A DNA stretch of 64,000 bases, from positions 2,976,001-3,040,000 of the forward strand of contig OY969789.1 of NCBI GenBank assembly GCA_963703085.1. Direction: 5' to 3'. The position numbers and the translations under genes are program-made. The stretch is from DATAEG01 sp963703085 (GTDB taxonomy: Bacteria > Actinomycetota > Actinomycetes > Mycobacteriales > Jatrophihabitantaceae). Under the pieces are notes generated by a model, which was not told the DNA's origin, searched no databases, and saw only the letters and a program-made list of their open reading frames with translations. Shown one piece after another: positions 9,218-17,890 of the stretch (position 1 is the stretch's first letter; every line of letters begins with the position of its first letter).

Positions 9218-9889
9218 CTAGAAGATCCGGTCGAGCGCTTCGGCAATGTGGCTCTGCAGGAACTCACCGGCGCGGGCGTCCCCGCGCAAGTGTTTGACCA
9301 GAGCGTGCTGGAACAACCCGTCGAACATGCCATACGCGAACGGGGCATCGACCGCCAGCGGGGTCTCGCGTAGTTCGGCGTAGCGGCTCACTACTCGCCA
9401 GATCATTTCCTGCAGGCTGTGATCGATCTCGGTGACATCTGCGCCCAGATTCTCTTCGAACAACGCCTGGGTGCGCAGGTCGTACCACAGTCGGTGCATG
9501 GGCGCGTCTTGCTTCATCGTGGCGACCATGGCGGCTGCGAAGCCGGAACACAGCTGCTCTGCGGTGCGCGATTGCGCCACGATCTCGTCGTACCGCAAGA
9601 CGCATTCAACCTTGTAAAGCTTCACGCAGTGCGTGATGAGATCGATCTTGTCGGTGAAGTAGTAGTGCAGCACGCCGTGGCTGAACTCCGAATTCTGCGC
9701 AATCTCGCGCAGGCTGGTGCGGGCATAGCCCAGTTCACCGAGAGTCTGCAACGCCGCTTGGGCGAGCTGGGTGCGCCGCTCGGCGAACTTGTTGATGCCG
9801 CGTAGTTCGACGCGGTCTGCGTTCGTGTCGGCTGACCGGGTCACGGCTGACTCTCTTGACTCATTCGCTCCGAGCGGGGTGGCCAGCAT
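9218..9889 (-). CDS. TetR-family transcriptional regulator
   Basis: A 223-residue regulator. The N-terminal helix-turn-helix reads AALQTLGELGYARTSLREIA followed by SHGVLHYYFTDK, the classic TetR recognition segment, and the remainder is a helical ligand-binding domain. The ATG at 9889 is chosen because the frame upstream has TetR-unlike, low-quality coding; an in-frame start at 10126 would add 79 unsupported residues. It is divergent from the APC permease operon, and the intervening 400 bases hold several palindromes. The likely role is repression of that operon and itself. The gene sits 12 bases downstream of dgt-murQ in convergent orientation. Confidence 0.88.
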   Translation of the reverse strand: MLATPLGANESRESAVTRSADTNADRVELRGINKFAERRTQLAQAALQTLGELGYARTSLREIAQNSEFSHGVLHYYFTDKIDLITHCVKLYKVECVLRYDEIVAQSRTAEQLCSGFAAAMVATMKQDAPMHRLWYDLRTQALFEENLGADVTEIDHSLQEMIWRVVSRYAELRETPLAVDAPFAYGMFDGLFQHALVKHLRGDARAGEFLQSHIAEALDRIF

Positions 9890-9904
9890 ATCGCCGACCG
9901 TTCC

Positions 9905-9949
9905 GGACAACCTGGACGATTGTCCAAGAAATTCTTGACGGATGTCAAG
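9905..9949. promoter_or_regulatory. Overlapping palindromes, candidate TetR operators
   Basis: Four inverted repeats are packed in 45 bases just upstream of the TetR start: GGACAA/TTGTCC (9905-9910, 9920-9925), TGGAC/GTCCA (9913-9917, 9922-9926), CAAGAA-A-TTCTTG (9925-9937) and CTTGAC-GGAT-GTCAAG (9934-9949). Symmetry of this kind is typical of TetR dimer sites. Assignment to this TetR is inferred from position. Confidence 0.55.
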
Positions 9950-10114
9950 ATCGGGATATGGTGGGGGACTGTAACCACCCCGTCGGCCAGAGGTCGTCCC
10001 CGAGCCTCGACCGCGAGCCCGCGCCGCTGCAGTGTCGTGTCCCCCGTCATGACACTCGGCGGCGCGGCTGTATGAGCAGCGGTGTCGCCACCCGCGAACC
10101 TCCTTCCATGATCT

Positions 10115-10192
10115 GTTGAAGACCATTCAACGATCTATTGACTTTCTTCCCGGGGCGTCGCATCCTTTCCCCTAAGTGTTGATGGCTTCAAC
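10115..10192. promoter_or_regulatory. Second pair of inverted repeats before the APC permease
   Basis: GTTGAA-GACCA-TTCAAC (10115-10131) lies inside a longer near-symmetry flanked by GATC on both sides. A related element, GTTGA-TGGCT-TCAAC, lies at 10178-10192. Both carry GTTGA/TCAAC half-sites, unlike the cluster nearer the TetR start, so they may be sites for the same or another regulator of the permease operon. Confidence 0.4.
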
Positions 10193-10287
10193 CAGCAGTT
10201 GACGTGATGGGTCACCCCTGCGACACCTCCGTGTTCACTGTCGAGCGGCGGAGGCGGTAGGACCGCCATCAAGAGGAAGGATGCGCA

Positions 10288-11769
10288 ATGACTGGCTCGA
10301 CCTCCACTGAGGTAGCCAATCTCAACCAGGCGAACCTCAAGCGAACCATCACCCTCCCGCAGGCGCTCGGGGTCTCGTTCCACCAGATCGTCGGTGGCGG
10401 CGTCGTATCGCTGACTGGGGTGGCGATCGGGTACACCGGCGGCGGTGTGCCGCTTGCGTTTCTGATGGCGGCCGTGGCAATCATGATCGTCTCGGTGCCG
10501 TATGCCGCACTCGGCGCAGCGATGCCGGTCACCGGCGGCACCTATACCTACGGCACGCGCCTGCTGCATCCCGGCATGGGGTTCCTGAACATGTGGTTGT
10601 TCGTCATCGCCATGGCGTCGTTGAGCCTCTACGGATTGACGGCAGGCACCTACCTGCACACGTTGAACACGTGGTTCAACCCGACGTGGGTCGCCGTGTG
10701 CCTCATTGCGTTCTTCTACGTGGCGAACATGATGGGCGCCTCGTTCTCCGCCCGGGTCGGCTTGATCATCGCCGCTGTCATGCTGATCGCGTTCGCCGTG
10801 TTCATCATCACCGGCCTCGCGCACACCCACTGGGGCAGCTACCCGCCGGTGGTGCCGAACGGTCTCTACAAATTGCTCGAGGCGTCCGCGCTTCTCACCT
10901 TCGCGACAGGGGGCGGCACAGTGGTCGCGGAACTCGGCCATGAGATGAAGAACCCGGGCAAGACGATCCCGATCGCTACCCTCGGCGGCACCGTATTCGC
11001 CGCCATGCTCTACATCTTGATCGCGCTGCCGGCCGCCGGGGTGCTGCCGATCCCGCAAGTAGCCGGTCAGCCGTTGTCCGTGGTCGCCAAGGTGATCATG
11101 CCCCATGGGTTCTGGGTGTTCTTCATCCTCGGGGGTGCAGTGCTGGCGGTCATCGGCACGATGAATGCCCAGTTGCTCTGGGGTTCCAAGAGCCTGCTCG
11201 CCTCGATCGATGACGGTTGGTTCCCGAAGCAGGCCGGTGCGGTCAACAAGCGGTTCGGCACACCGCACTTCCTGCTGACCCTGCTGTTCATCGTCGGCAT
11301 CGTTCCGGCTGCGGCGCACATCAGTATCAGCGTGATTGCCAACGCAGGCTCGGCGATCGGCCAAGTGGTGTTCGTGATCATCCTGGCTGCGTCACTGCGG
11401 ATGCGCTACGTCCGGCCGGACCTGCAGCGTTCGTCGCCGTTCAAACTGCGGGCGGACGTGCACTGGGCGTTCACCATCATCGGTACCGGTGTGTGCGCCT
11501 ACCAGACCTACCTTCTGACCAGAGGACTGAGCAACTCGGTGTACATCGCCCTCGTCACCTGGCTGGCGATCGGTGCGGTGTGGTTCGTCATCCGCTACCC
11601 ACATGTGAAACGGACGATGGCCGCGCGCACGGACACCGCCGAGTTCGACCGCCCGATCGACGAGGACGTCGCGGTCGCGTTGCCGGCGAATGCTCCGGCC
11701 GTGTTGACCGAAGCTGACCTCATTCCGCCTCGTCCGATCGCATCGAGGGCCAAGGAGAGGCACGCATGA
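10288..11769 (+). CDS. APC-superfamily amino acid / amine permease
   Basis: A 493-residue integral membrane protein with about 12 hydrophobic segments. The APC signature is near the N-terminus (LPQALGVSFHQIVGGGVVSLTG, helix-break glycines in TM1), with PVTGGTYTYGTRLLHP in the TM2-3 region and ATGGGTVVAELGHEMKNP around TM6. It imports or exchanges an amino acid or derived amine; the substrate cannot be read from sequence. A clear Shine-Dalgarno (GAGGAAGG) precedes the ATG. Its stop overlaps the start of the C-S lyase gene (ATGA), so transporter and lyase are one operon, which suggests the imported compound is a cysteine-type thioether or conjugate (inference). Confidence 0.92.
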   Translation: MTGSTSTEVANLNQANLKRTITLPQALGVSFHQIVGGGVVSLTGVAIGYTGGGVPLAFLMAAVAIMIVSVPYAALGAAMPVTGGTYTYGTRLLHPGMGFLNMWLFVIAMASLSLYGLTAGTYLHTLNTWFNPTWVAVCLIAFFYVANMMGASFSARVGLIIAAVMLIAFAVFIITGLAHTHWGSYPPVVPNGLYKLLEASALLTFATGGGTVVAELGHEMKNPGKTIPIATLGGTVFAAMLYILIALPAAGVLPIPQVAGQPLSVVAKVIMPHGFWVFFILGGAVLAVIGTMNAQLLWGSKSLLASIDDGWFPKQAGAVNKRFGTPHFLLTLLFIVGIVPAAAHISISVIANAGSAIGQVVFVIILAASLRMRYVRPDLQRSSPFKLRADVHWAFTIIGTGVCAYQTYLLTRGLSNSVYIALVTWLAIGAVWFVIRYPHVKRTMAARTDTAEFDRPIDEDVAVALPANAPAVLTEADLIPPRPIASRAKERHA

Positions 11770-12932
11770 CCGAGACGTACTCCTACGACAGGTTGACTCC
11801 TGACTCGTTGCGGGCGCGCGGGACGATCAAGTGGAACTACTTCGACCCGGACGTGCTTGCGCTGTGGGTCGCGGAGATGGACTACCCGGCGCCGCCTGTT
11901 GTCCGCGCAGCCCTGCAGGACGCGGTGGACCGCGAGGAGTTCGGCTACCCACGCATGGACGGCGCGACCGGGTTGCCGGAGGCAACCGCTGACTGGTCGG
12001 CTGATCGCTATGGTTGGAAGATCGACCCGGCCCGGGTGCATGTGCTGCCCGACGTGCTCAAGGGTGTGGAGCTCGCGATCGAGAACTACTCTCCGGCCGG
12101 CTCCGCAGTTGTCTTGCTCACGCCGGCGTACATGCCGTTCTTCGAAGTGCCGAAGATCATCGAGCGGCCCACCGTGGAAGTGCCGATGGCCGTCGCGGAC
12201 GGTCGGTTCGTGCTCGACCTCGAGGCCATTGACGCCGCATTCGCGGCCGGGGCCGGCACCCTGATCCTGTGCCAGCCGTACAACCCGCTGGGCCGGTGTT
12301 TCACCGTTGCTGAGTTGCAGGCGCTGTCCCAGGTCGTCGCCAAGCACGGCGCCCGGGTCGTGTCCGACGAGATCCACGCGCCGTTGGTCTACGCCGGCAA
12401 CCACGTGCCGTACGCAAGTGTCTCGGAGGAAGCGGCGGCCCACACGATCACTCAGGTCTCGGCGTCGAAGGCATGGAACCTGCCTGGTCTCAAGTGCGCG
12501 CAGCTGATCACCAGTAACGATGCCGACGAGGAGCGCTGGCAGCAGATCTCGATGATGAAGACGCACGGCGCGTCGACGATGGGGATCGTCTCCAACCTGG
12601 CCGCTTACCGATCGGGTGCGGCGTGGTTGGACGCCACGGTGGCCTACCTCGACAACAACCGGCAGCTGCTCGGGTCACTGCTGCACGACCATCTGCCCGG
12701 TGTCGGCTACACCATGCCCGAGGCCACATACATGGCCTGGCTCGACTTCACTGCCCTCGAATTGTCCGCCGAGCCCGCGGCGTTCTTCCTGGAACACGCC
12801 CGAGTTGCGATGAATCCCGGGGTGGCCTTCGGGGCAAACGGCGCCGGCTGCGCGCGGCTGAACTTCGCCACCACGTCCGGGATCCTCGAACAGGCGATCA
12901 CCGCAATGGGAAAGGCCGTGCAGAACCGATGA
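11766..12932 (+). CDS. PatB/MalY-type PLP-dependent C-S beta-lyase (cystathionine beta-lyase class)
   Basis: Fold-type I aminotransferase-family enzyme of 388 residues that typically cleaves C-S bonds of cystathionine or cysteine conjugates to give a thiol, pyruvate and ammonia. Visible signatures are WVAEMDYPAPP at the N-terminus, the QPYNPLGR motif, SDEIHAPLVY with the PLP-pyridine Asp, and SASKAWNLPG with the PLP lysine at 235. Start and stop both overlap neighbours by four bases. With the permease upstream it forms a take-up-and-cleave pair. Whether the physiological role is methionine synthesis, MalY-like regulation or thioether catabolism is open. Confidence 0.9.
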   Translation: MTETYSYDRLTPDSLRARGTIKWNYFDPDVLALWVAEMDYPAPPVVRAALQDAVDREEFGYPRMDGATGLPEATADWSADRYGWKIDPARVHVLPDVLKGVELAIENYSPAGSAVVLLTPAYMPFFEVPKIIERPTVEVPMAVADGRFVLDLEAIDAAFAAGAGTLILCQPYNPLGRCFTVAELQALSQVVAKHGARVVSDEIHAPLVYAGNHVPYASVSEEAAAHTITQVSASKAWNLPGLKCAQLITSNDADEERWQQISMMKTHGASTMGIVSNLAAYRSGAAWLDATVAYLDNNRQLLGSLLHDHLPGVGYTMPEATYMAWLDFTALELSAEPAAFFLEHARVAMNPGVAFGANGAGCARLNFATTSGILEQAITAMGKAVQNR

Positions 12933-13303
12933 CCGAACCCAGCACGCCGGCGCACTACCACGACCCCTCTGATCGCCAATACTCGAGAACCCTCAAGGAG
13001 CACACTCCGGACGCGCTGGCCGCGTTCGCGGCCTTCGACAACGCGGCTCTGCGCGCACCGGGCCGGGCCATCCCGCGTAAGTACACCGAGTTGATGGCGT
13101 TGGCCGTCGCCTTGACGACGCAGTGCGTCTATTGCATCGACGCGCACGTCGCCGCGGCGAAGGCGGAAGGCGCAACGCAGCAAGAGGTGGCCGAAACCGT
13201 GTTCGTCACCGCTGCACTGCGGGCCGGCGGTGGCATGGCCCACGGCCTCATGGCACTGAAGATGTACGACGCCGCGGCAGAAAGCTCGGCGGAAGCGAGT
13301 TAG
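12929..13303 (+). CDS. AhpD-like / carboxymuconolactone decarboxylase-family protein
   Basis: A 124-residue alpha-helical CMD-fold protein with the redox motif CVYCIDAH, giving Cys66, Cys69 and His73 of the CxxCxxxH AhpD type. Such proteins act in peroxide defence or as thiol-disulfide partners rather than true decarboxylases. It is the last gene of the permease/lyase operon (ATGA overlap), where a thiol-reactive partner would fit a pathway releasing sulfur compounds (inference). Its 3' end overlaps the convergent marR gene by four bases. Confidence 0.9.
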   Translation: MTEPSTPAHYHDPSDRQYSRTLKEHTPDALAAFAAFDNAALRAPGRAIPRKYTELMALAVALTTQCVYCIDAHVAAAKAEGATQQEVAETVFVTAALRAGGGMAHGLMALKMYDAAAESSAEAS

Positions 13304-13719
13304 CGGCTGACCGCCAGATCGACCTTGGTGGCGCCCACGCAATCAACCGCTTCTTCGCGCAGCACCCGTCGCTGCGTGGGGCGGGCAGCGCGATAGCGGG
13401 CCGCACCCGCGTCGGTGATTGCCGTCCACACCGAGCGGCGGTCGTCGGTGCACATCGTTCGCTCGACCAGCCCGTCGTCCTCCAGCCGCGCCACCAGCCG
13501 GGACAGCGCGCTCTGAGTGAGATGGACCCGATCCGCCAGATCGTGCATTCGCATCGTGCCGTCGGCTGCCGCATGAAGTTCCTGCAGGACCTCGAAGTCG
13601 CTCACCGAGATCTGGTGGCGGTTCTGCAGCTCACGCTCGAGAGCGCACGACACCGCGTGATAGCGGCCCATGAGATCGTGCCAGGCCTCCGCGAGACGAT
13701 CGTCGCTGCTCTTGGCCAC
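13300..13719 (-). CDS. MarR-family transcriptional regulator
   Basis: A 139-residue winged-helix protein: ISVSDFEVLQELH, then LADRVHLTQSALSRLVARLE (recognition helix) and the wing DGLVERTMCTDDRRS with the DxRS/xR motif of MarR proteins. It is divergent from the MFS pump at 13805 across a short intergenic region that holds an imperfect inverted repeat. The usual arrangement is a ligand-relieved repressor of the pump and of itself. Confidence 0.9.
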   Translation of the reverse strand: MAKSSDDRLAEAWHDLMGRYHAVSCALERELQNRHQISVSDFEVLQELHAAADGTMRMHDLADRVHLTQSALSRLVARLEDDGLVERTMCTDDRRSVWTAITDAGAARYRAARPTQRRVLREEAVDCVGATKVDLAVSR

Positions 13720-13804
13720 GTGCGCAGGCTATCACATGCACAGGGATATTGTGTATTGACATAATTTGCTTGCGCATTAGATGCACATGCATAGACTCTT
13801 CCGC
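13720..13804 (+). promoter_or_regulatory. marR/MFS divergent promoter with candidate MarR site
   Basis: A consensus -35 box TTGACA lies at 13756-13761. It overlaps the right half of an imperfect inverted repeat, ATTGTG-N6-CATAAT (13748-13765), typical of a MarR site blocking the promoter. A poor -10 (TAGATG) follows 16 bases later. This placement argues against the ATG at 13781 as the pump's start and favours 13805. Confidence 0.5.
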
Positions 13805-15364
13805 ATGACTTCATCGACCACTACTCGACGGCAGTCCGCTCCGGGCTCCGCATCTGGCCCCTCATCCTCGGCACTCGGTGCACCCGTCCACATCGACGGC
13901 TCGACTCCCTGGACCGCTGCGGTCTGGGGGCTGCTGGTCGTGCTGTGCGGCGCGCTGTTCCTCGACGGTTTGGACATCTCGATGGTCGGGGTAGCGCTAC
14001 CGTCGATCGGCGCCGACTTGCACCTGTCCGCCGGCTCGTTGCAATGGATCGTCAGCGGCTACGTCCTCGGCTACGGCGGCTTGCTGCTACTCGGTGGCCG
14101 AACCGCAGACCTGCTGGGTCGGCGGCCGGTATTCCTCGTCGCGGTAGCGGTGTTCGGCGCGGCGTCGCTGGTCAGTGCCGGGCTCAGTGATCCGACCGCG
14201 CTGATCGTGCTGCGCTTCGTCAAAGGAGCGGCCGCCGCCTTCACCGTCCCAGCCGGTTTGTCGATCATCACGACCACCTTCGCTGAGGGGCCGGCACGCA
14301 GTCGGGCGCTGAGCATCTACACGGTCTGCGGCGCCAGTGGCTTCTCGCTGGGACTCGTGTTCGGCGGTGTGCTGACCGAACTCGGCTGGCGGGCGACATT
14401 CCTGCTTCCCGGGCCGGTTGCACTGGCGCTGCTGGTCGTCGGCTTCCGGGTCATTCCGCGTGCTGCCCGGCAGCGGGTCACGTTGGCGCATTTCGACATC
14501 GCCGGTGCGCTCACGAGCACTGCTGCGTTGCTGGTGCTCGTCTATGCCGTGGTATCCGCACCACGTCGCGGATGGTCGTCGCCGATGACGATCGGCCTGC
14601 TGGCTGCGAGCGTGCTGTCCGCCGGTTTGTTCGTACTGATCGAGCGCCGGCACCCACGCCCGCTCGTCCGGCTGGGCATCCTTCGGTCGGCGACGCTGGT
14701 GCACGCCAATCTCGCCGGTGCGGTGATGTTCGGCGGATACGTCGCCTTCCAGTTCATCGTCACGCTGTACCTGCAGAACTCACTGGGCTGGTCGCCGATC
14801 GAGATGGCCCTGGGCTTCCTGCCGGCCGGCCTGCTGGTCGTGGCCAGTGCGCCGCGGATGGACTCGGTGCTGGAACGAGTCGATACGGCGAAGCTGATCC
14901 TGTTCGGACTGCTCGCGTTCGTGGCCGGCTACGCCTTGTTCCTGCGGGTGGGTCCGGGCATGTCGTACGTCAACTTCCTGCTCCCGACGATGCTCTTGTT
15001 GGGCCTCGGCTTCGCGCTGTGCTTCCCTGCGGTCAACTCGCAGGCAACCGCCGGCGTCGCCGACGACGAGCAGGGCCTCGCGTCTGGCTTGGTGAACACC
15101 AGCATTCAGATCGGCGGTGCCGTCGTGCTTGCGGTGATCACCGCGGTGATCGGCGGCGGAACGGTGCACCCCGGACAACCGCTGCCCGGCATGATCACCG
15201 GTATCGCCGTCGTCGTCGGTGTCTCGTCGGTGGGCCTGCTGGTGACGGCGCTGCGCCTTGTCGGGCAGCGCCGGTCGGCCCGCCGCCTGGTGCGCCACGG
15301 GTCGGCAGTAGCGCTGATCAGCGAGCCGGACTGCGAGCTCGTGGGCTGCGCGGAGAGCGCCTGA
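13805..15364 (+). CDS. MFS drug:proton antiporter, DHA2 (EmrB/QacA) type
   Basis: About 519 residues with roughly 14 hydrophobic segments. DHA2 hallmarks are LDGLDISMVGVALPSI in TM1, the RTADLLGRRPVF motif A loop, the LRFVKGAAAAFTVPAGLSII TM4 region, and a motif-C-like GLVFGGVLTELGWRATFL in TM5. It is a probable proton-driven exporter of hydrophobic drugs or toxic metabolites. The ATG at 13805 is preferred over in-frame ATGs at 13781 and 13787 because those sit almost on the -35 box. There is no good Shine-Dalgarno, so translation may be leaderless. Likely controlled by the divergent MarR. Confidence 0.92.
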   Translation: MTSSTTTRRQSAPGSASGPSSSALGAPVHIDGSTPWTAAVWGLLVVLCGALFLDGLDISMVGVALPSIGADLHLSAGSLQWIVSGYVLGYGGLLLLGGRTADLLGRRPVFLVAVAVFGAASLVSAGLSDPTALIVLRFVKGAAAAFTVPAGLSIITTTFAEGPARSRALSIYTVCGASGFSLGLVFGGVLTELGWRATFLLPGPVALALLVVGFRVIPRAARQRVTLAHFDIAGALTSTAALLVLVYAVVSAPRRGWSSPMTIGLLAASVLSAGLFVLIERRHPRPLVRLGILRSATLVHANLAGAVMFGGYVAFQFIVTLYLQNSLGWSPIEMALGFLPAGLLVVASAPRMDSVLERVDTAKLILFGLLAFVAGYALFLRVGPGMSYVNFLLPTMLLLGLGFALCFPAVNSQATAGVADDEQGLASGLVNTSIQIGGAVVLAVITAVIGGGTVHPGQPLPGMITGIAVVVGVSSVGLLVTALRLVGQRRSARRLVRHGSAVALISEPDCELVGCAESA

Positions 15365-15371
15365 TTGCGAT

Positions 15372-15414
15372 GATCGAGGCACCCGGCCGTCCCCGGCGGC
15401 CGGGAGCCTCGATC
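15372..15414 (+). terminator. Strong hairpin terminator after the MFS gene
   Basis: GATCGAGGC (15372-15380) pairs with GCCTCGATC (15406-15414). After one A-A mismatch, CCCGGCCG pairs with CGGCCGGG, giving a 17-pair stem with a 7-base loop. There is no U-tract, as is common in high-GC actinomycetes. It separates the accessory block from dnaG. Confidence 0.7.
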
Positions 15415-15491
15415 TTCGCTGGTCGCTGGTCGCTGGACGCCGCAGGTGCACACCAGCGGGGTCGGCCGGCCCGGCGCATAGACTCGCTGCT

Positions 15492-17354
15492 GTGGCGGGC
15501 CGCATCCGGGACGAGGACATTGCCGAGGTCCGTGACAAGTCCCCGATCGCCGAGATCATCGGTGAGCAGGTCGCGCTGCGGAATGCCGGCGGAGGGAATC
15601 TGAAGGGCATCTGCCCGTTCCACGACGAGAAGTCGCCTTCGCTGTCCGTGTCGCCGGCGCGAAACCTCTTCCATTGCTTCGGCTGCGGCGCCGGTGGCGA
15701 CGTGATCCGGTTCGTCGAGCGGATGGACCACCTGTCTTTCACTGAAGCCGTCGAGGCGCTGGCGCAGCGGGCCAACGTGCAGCTGCGCTACGTCGAGGGC
15801 GGCACCGCGCCCATGCACAACCAGGGGCAGCGCGCCCGGTTGCTCGCTGCACACAAGGAGGCCGCTCAGTTCTATGCCGAGCAACTGCGAACCCCGGAGG
15901 CGAAGCCGGGGCGCGAGTTCCTGGCCCAACGGGGGTTCGACGAGGCGGCAGCGAGCACGTACGGCTGTGGCTTTGCGCCCAGTGGCTGGGAGGCGTTGAC
16001 CAAGCACCTGCTCGGCAAGGGCTTCTCGCAGAGCGAGTTGACCGTCGGTGGGTTGTCCCGGCAGTCCAGCAGGGGGACCCTGATCGACCGGTTCCACCGT
16101 CGGTTGCTCTGGCCGATCCGCGACGTCGCCGGGGACGTCGTGGGCTTCGGCGCCCGGCGCCTGTTCGATGACGACCCGGTCGAGGCCAAGTACCTCAACA
16201 CGCCGGAGACCCCGCTGTACAAGAAGAGCCAACTGCTCTACGGCATCGACATCGCCAAGAAGGAAATCGCACGCAAGCACCAGGCGGTGATCGTCGAGGG
16301 CTACACCGACGTGATGGCCTGCCATCTGGCCGGCGTCCCGACCGCGGTGGCCACCTGCGGCACCTCCTTCGGCGTCGAGCACGTCGCGGTACTGCGCCGG
16401 CTGTTGATGGATTCCGACACCTTCCGCGGCGAGGTGGTCTTCACCTTCGACGGCGATGCGGCCGGGATGAAGGCCGCGGAGCGGGCGTTCGCTGACGACC
16501 AGAAGTTCGTCACGCAGACCTTCGTCGCCGTGGAGCCCAGCGGCAAGGACCCGTGCGAGCTGCGCCAGGCGGCCGGCGATGTCGCGGTTCGGGATCTGGT
16601 GGCCCGGCGTATCGCGCTGGTGGAGTTCATGCTGCGCACCATCACCGGGCGCCACGACCTGGACACCGCCGAGGGCCGAGTGGCCGCACTTGACGCGGGC
16701 ATTCCGCTCGTTGCCCGCATCAAGGACCAGGCGTTGCGTGACGAGTACGCCCGGCGCCTCGCCGGTCTGGTCGGCGTGGACGACCCGATGCGGATCGTCG
16801 CCAGGGTGCGTGGCATGGTCCGTTCGGGCGGCAAACCGGAGCCCCAGCCGCCGCAGTCGAAGCGACCGGCCCAGTCGGTCGATCCGGCCGTTGTCCTGCT
16901 CGAGCGCGAAGTGCTCAAGGTCGCGTTGCAGCTGCCCGCGGTGGCCGGTCCCTCGTTCGACGCGCTCGAGCCGGAGGATTTCCGCCAGCCCATCAACCGC
17001 ACCATTCGCGAAGCTATCGGCAAGGCAGGTGGAGCCTCCACCGCCGTGGCCGGCGTGGACTGGATCGAGTCGGTGCGGCAGAACCTCGCGGACGAGCACC
17101 TCCGGTCCGAGGTCGGCGGGCTGGCCGTTGAGCCACTGCGTTCCGGTGACACATCCCAGGAGCGCTATGCCGACGCGGTGCTGGCCCGGCTGCAGGAGAT
17201 GGCCGTCAGCCGGCACCTGGCCCAGCTCAAATCGCGCCTGCAGCGACTCAACCCGCTGGAGAACGCCGAGGAATACGGCCGGCTGTTCAGCGAGCTGGTG
17301 GCGTCGGAGAGCCAGCGGCGGGTGCTGCGCGAGCGGGCGATCGGCGGTCTCTGA
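15492..17354 (+). CDS. dnaG: DNA primase DnaG
   Basis: Synthesises RNA primers at the replication fork with DnaB helicase. The 620 residues carry the CHC2 zinc finger (Cys41, His44, Cys62, Cys65), the RNA-polymerase core with TLIDRFHRRLLWPI, the TOPRIM segment VIVEGYTDVMA followed by TFDGDAAGMKA with its metal-binding acidic residues, and a helical C-terminal DnaB-binding domain. The GTG at 15492 fits the family start (AGRIRDEDIAEVR). The next gene starts within its stop (TGATG). dgt and dnaG are frequent neighbours in actinobacteria; here six genes lie between them. Confidence 0.97.
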   Translation: MAGRIRDEDIAEVRDKSPIAEIIGEQVALRNAGGGNLKGICPFHDEKSPSLSVSPARNLFHCFGCGAGGDVIRFVERMDHLSFTEAVEALAQRANVQLRYVEGGTAPMHNQGQRARLLAAHKEAAQFYAEQLRTPEAKPGREFLAQRGFDEAAASTYGCGFAPSGWEALTKHLLGKGFSQSELTVGGLSRQSSRGTLIDRFHRRLLWPIRDVAGDVVGFGARRLFDDDPVEAKYLNTPETPLYKKSQLLYGIDIAKKEIARKHQAVIVEGYTDVMACHLAGVPTAVATCGTSFGVEHVAVLRRLLMDSDTFRGEVVFTFDGDAAGMKAAERAFADDQKFVTQTFVAVEPSGKDPCELRQAAGDVAVRDLVARRIALVEFMLRTITGRHDLDTAEGRVAALDAGIPLVARIKDQALRDEYARRLAGLVGVDDPMRIVARVRGMVRSGGKPEPQPPQSKRPAQSVDPAVVLLEREVLKVALQLPAVAGPSFDALEPEDFRQPINRTIREAIGKAGGASTAVAGVDWIESVRQNLADEHLRSEVGGLAVEPLRSGDTSQERYADAVLARLQEMAVSRHLAQLKSRLQRLNPLENAEEYGRLFSELVASESQRRVLRERAIGGL

Positions 17355-17866
17355 TGGCGCTGCTGGGTAAGCGCGCGCCGGCCGGAGCGCGTCAGCTGCT
17401 GGACCGAAACGAGCACGTAGTCACCTGGGCTGAGACCGATTCCGGGGCGCCGCTGGTGGTAACCAATCTCGGGCTGTGGTGGCCGGAGCCCAGCGGGCCG
17501 CGACGCATCGGCTGGGCACTCGTGGACAAGGCGGTGTGGTCGGACGACACGCTCGTCGTCACCGAGGCCGAAGTGCACGACGACCTGCTGCTGGTGGAGC
17601 TGGAACCGAAGGCGGTGACATTGGCCGATCCGCGCCGGGTGCCGCCGGCCGTCCGCAAGCGCGTCGAATTCACCGTCGCGCAACGCCACGAGGTGGTGAT
17701 CGCCGGCCGGCCGGTGCGGGTCGTCGCTCGTCGAGTTCCCGGTCAGGACGGACTGAAATGGTGGGCGCGGCTGCCCGACGATCTCAGCGACAGCCCCATG
17801 GTTCGTGCTGAACTCGAGGCGGTCATCGAGCGACTCCGGGGTGCGGATGCCGACCCGACCCTCTAG
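17354..17866 (+). CDS. Conserved actinobacterial protein downstream of dnaG
   Basis: A 170-residue soluble protein without a named domain that I recognise. It has a Trp- and Val-rich beta pattern (VVTNLGLWWPEP, RRIGWALVDKAVW) and an acidic-helix C-terminus, resembling the PH-like small proteins encoded after dnaG in many actinobacteria. It shares one base with the dnaG stop, so translation is coupled. A link with replication is suggested only by position. Confidence 0.75.
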   Translation: MALLGKRAPAGARQLLDRNEHVVTWAETDSGAPLVVTNLGLWWPEPSGPRRIGWALVDKAVWSDDTLVVTEAEVHDDLLLVELEPKAVTLADPRRVPPAVRKRVEFTVAQRHEVVIAGRPVRVVARRVPGQDGLKWWARLPDDLSDSPMVRAELEAVIERLRGADADPTL

Positions 17867-17890
17867 CTCCCCACGTTCCCGGCCGCAGAG

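Noticed and set aside
15318..17216. Open frame of about 630 codons opposite dnaG
   Set aside because: Antisense shadow of dnaG with no recognisable domain.
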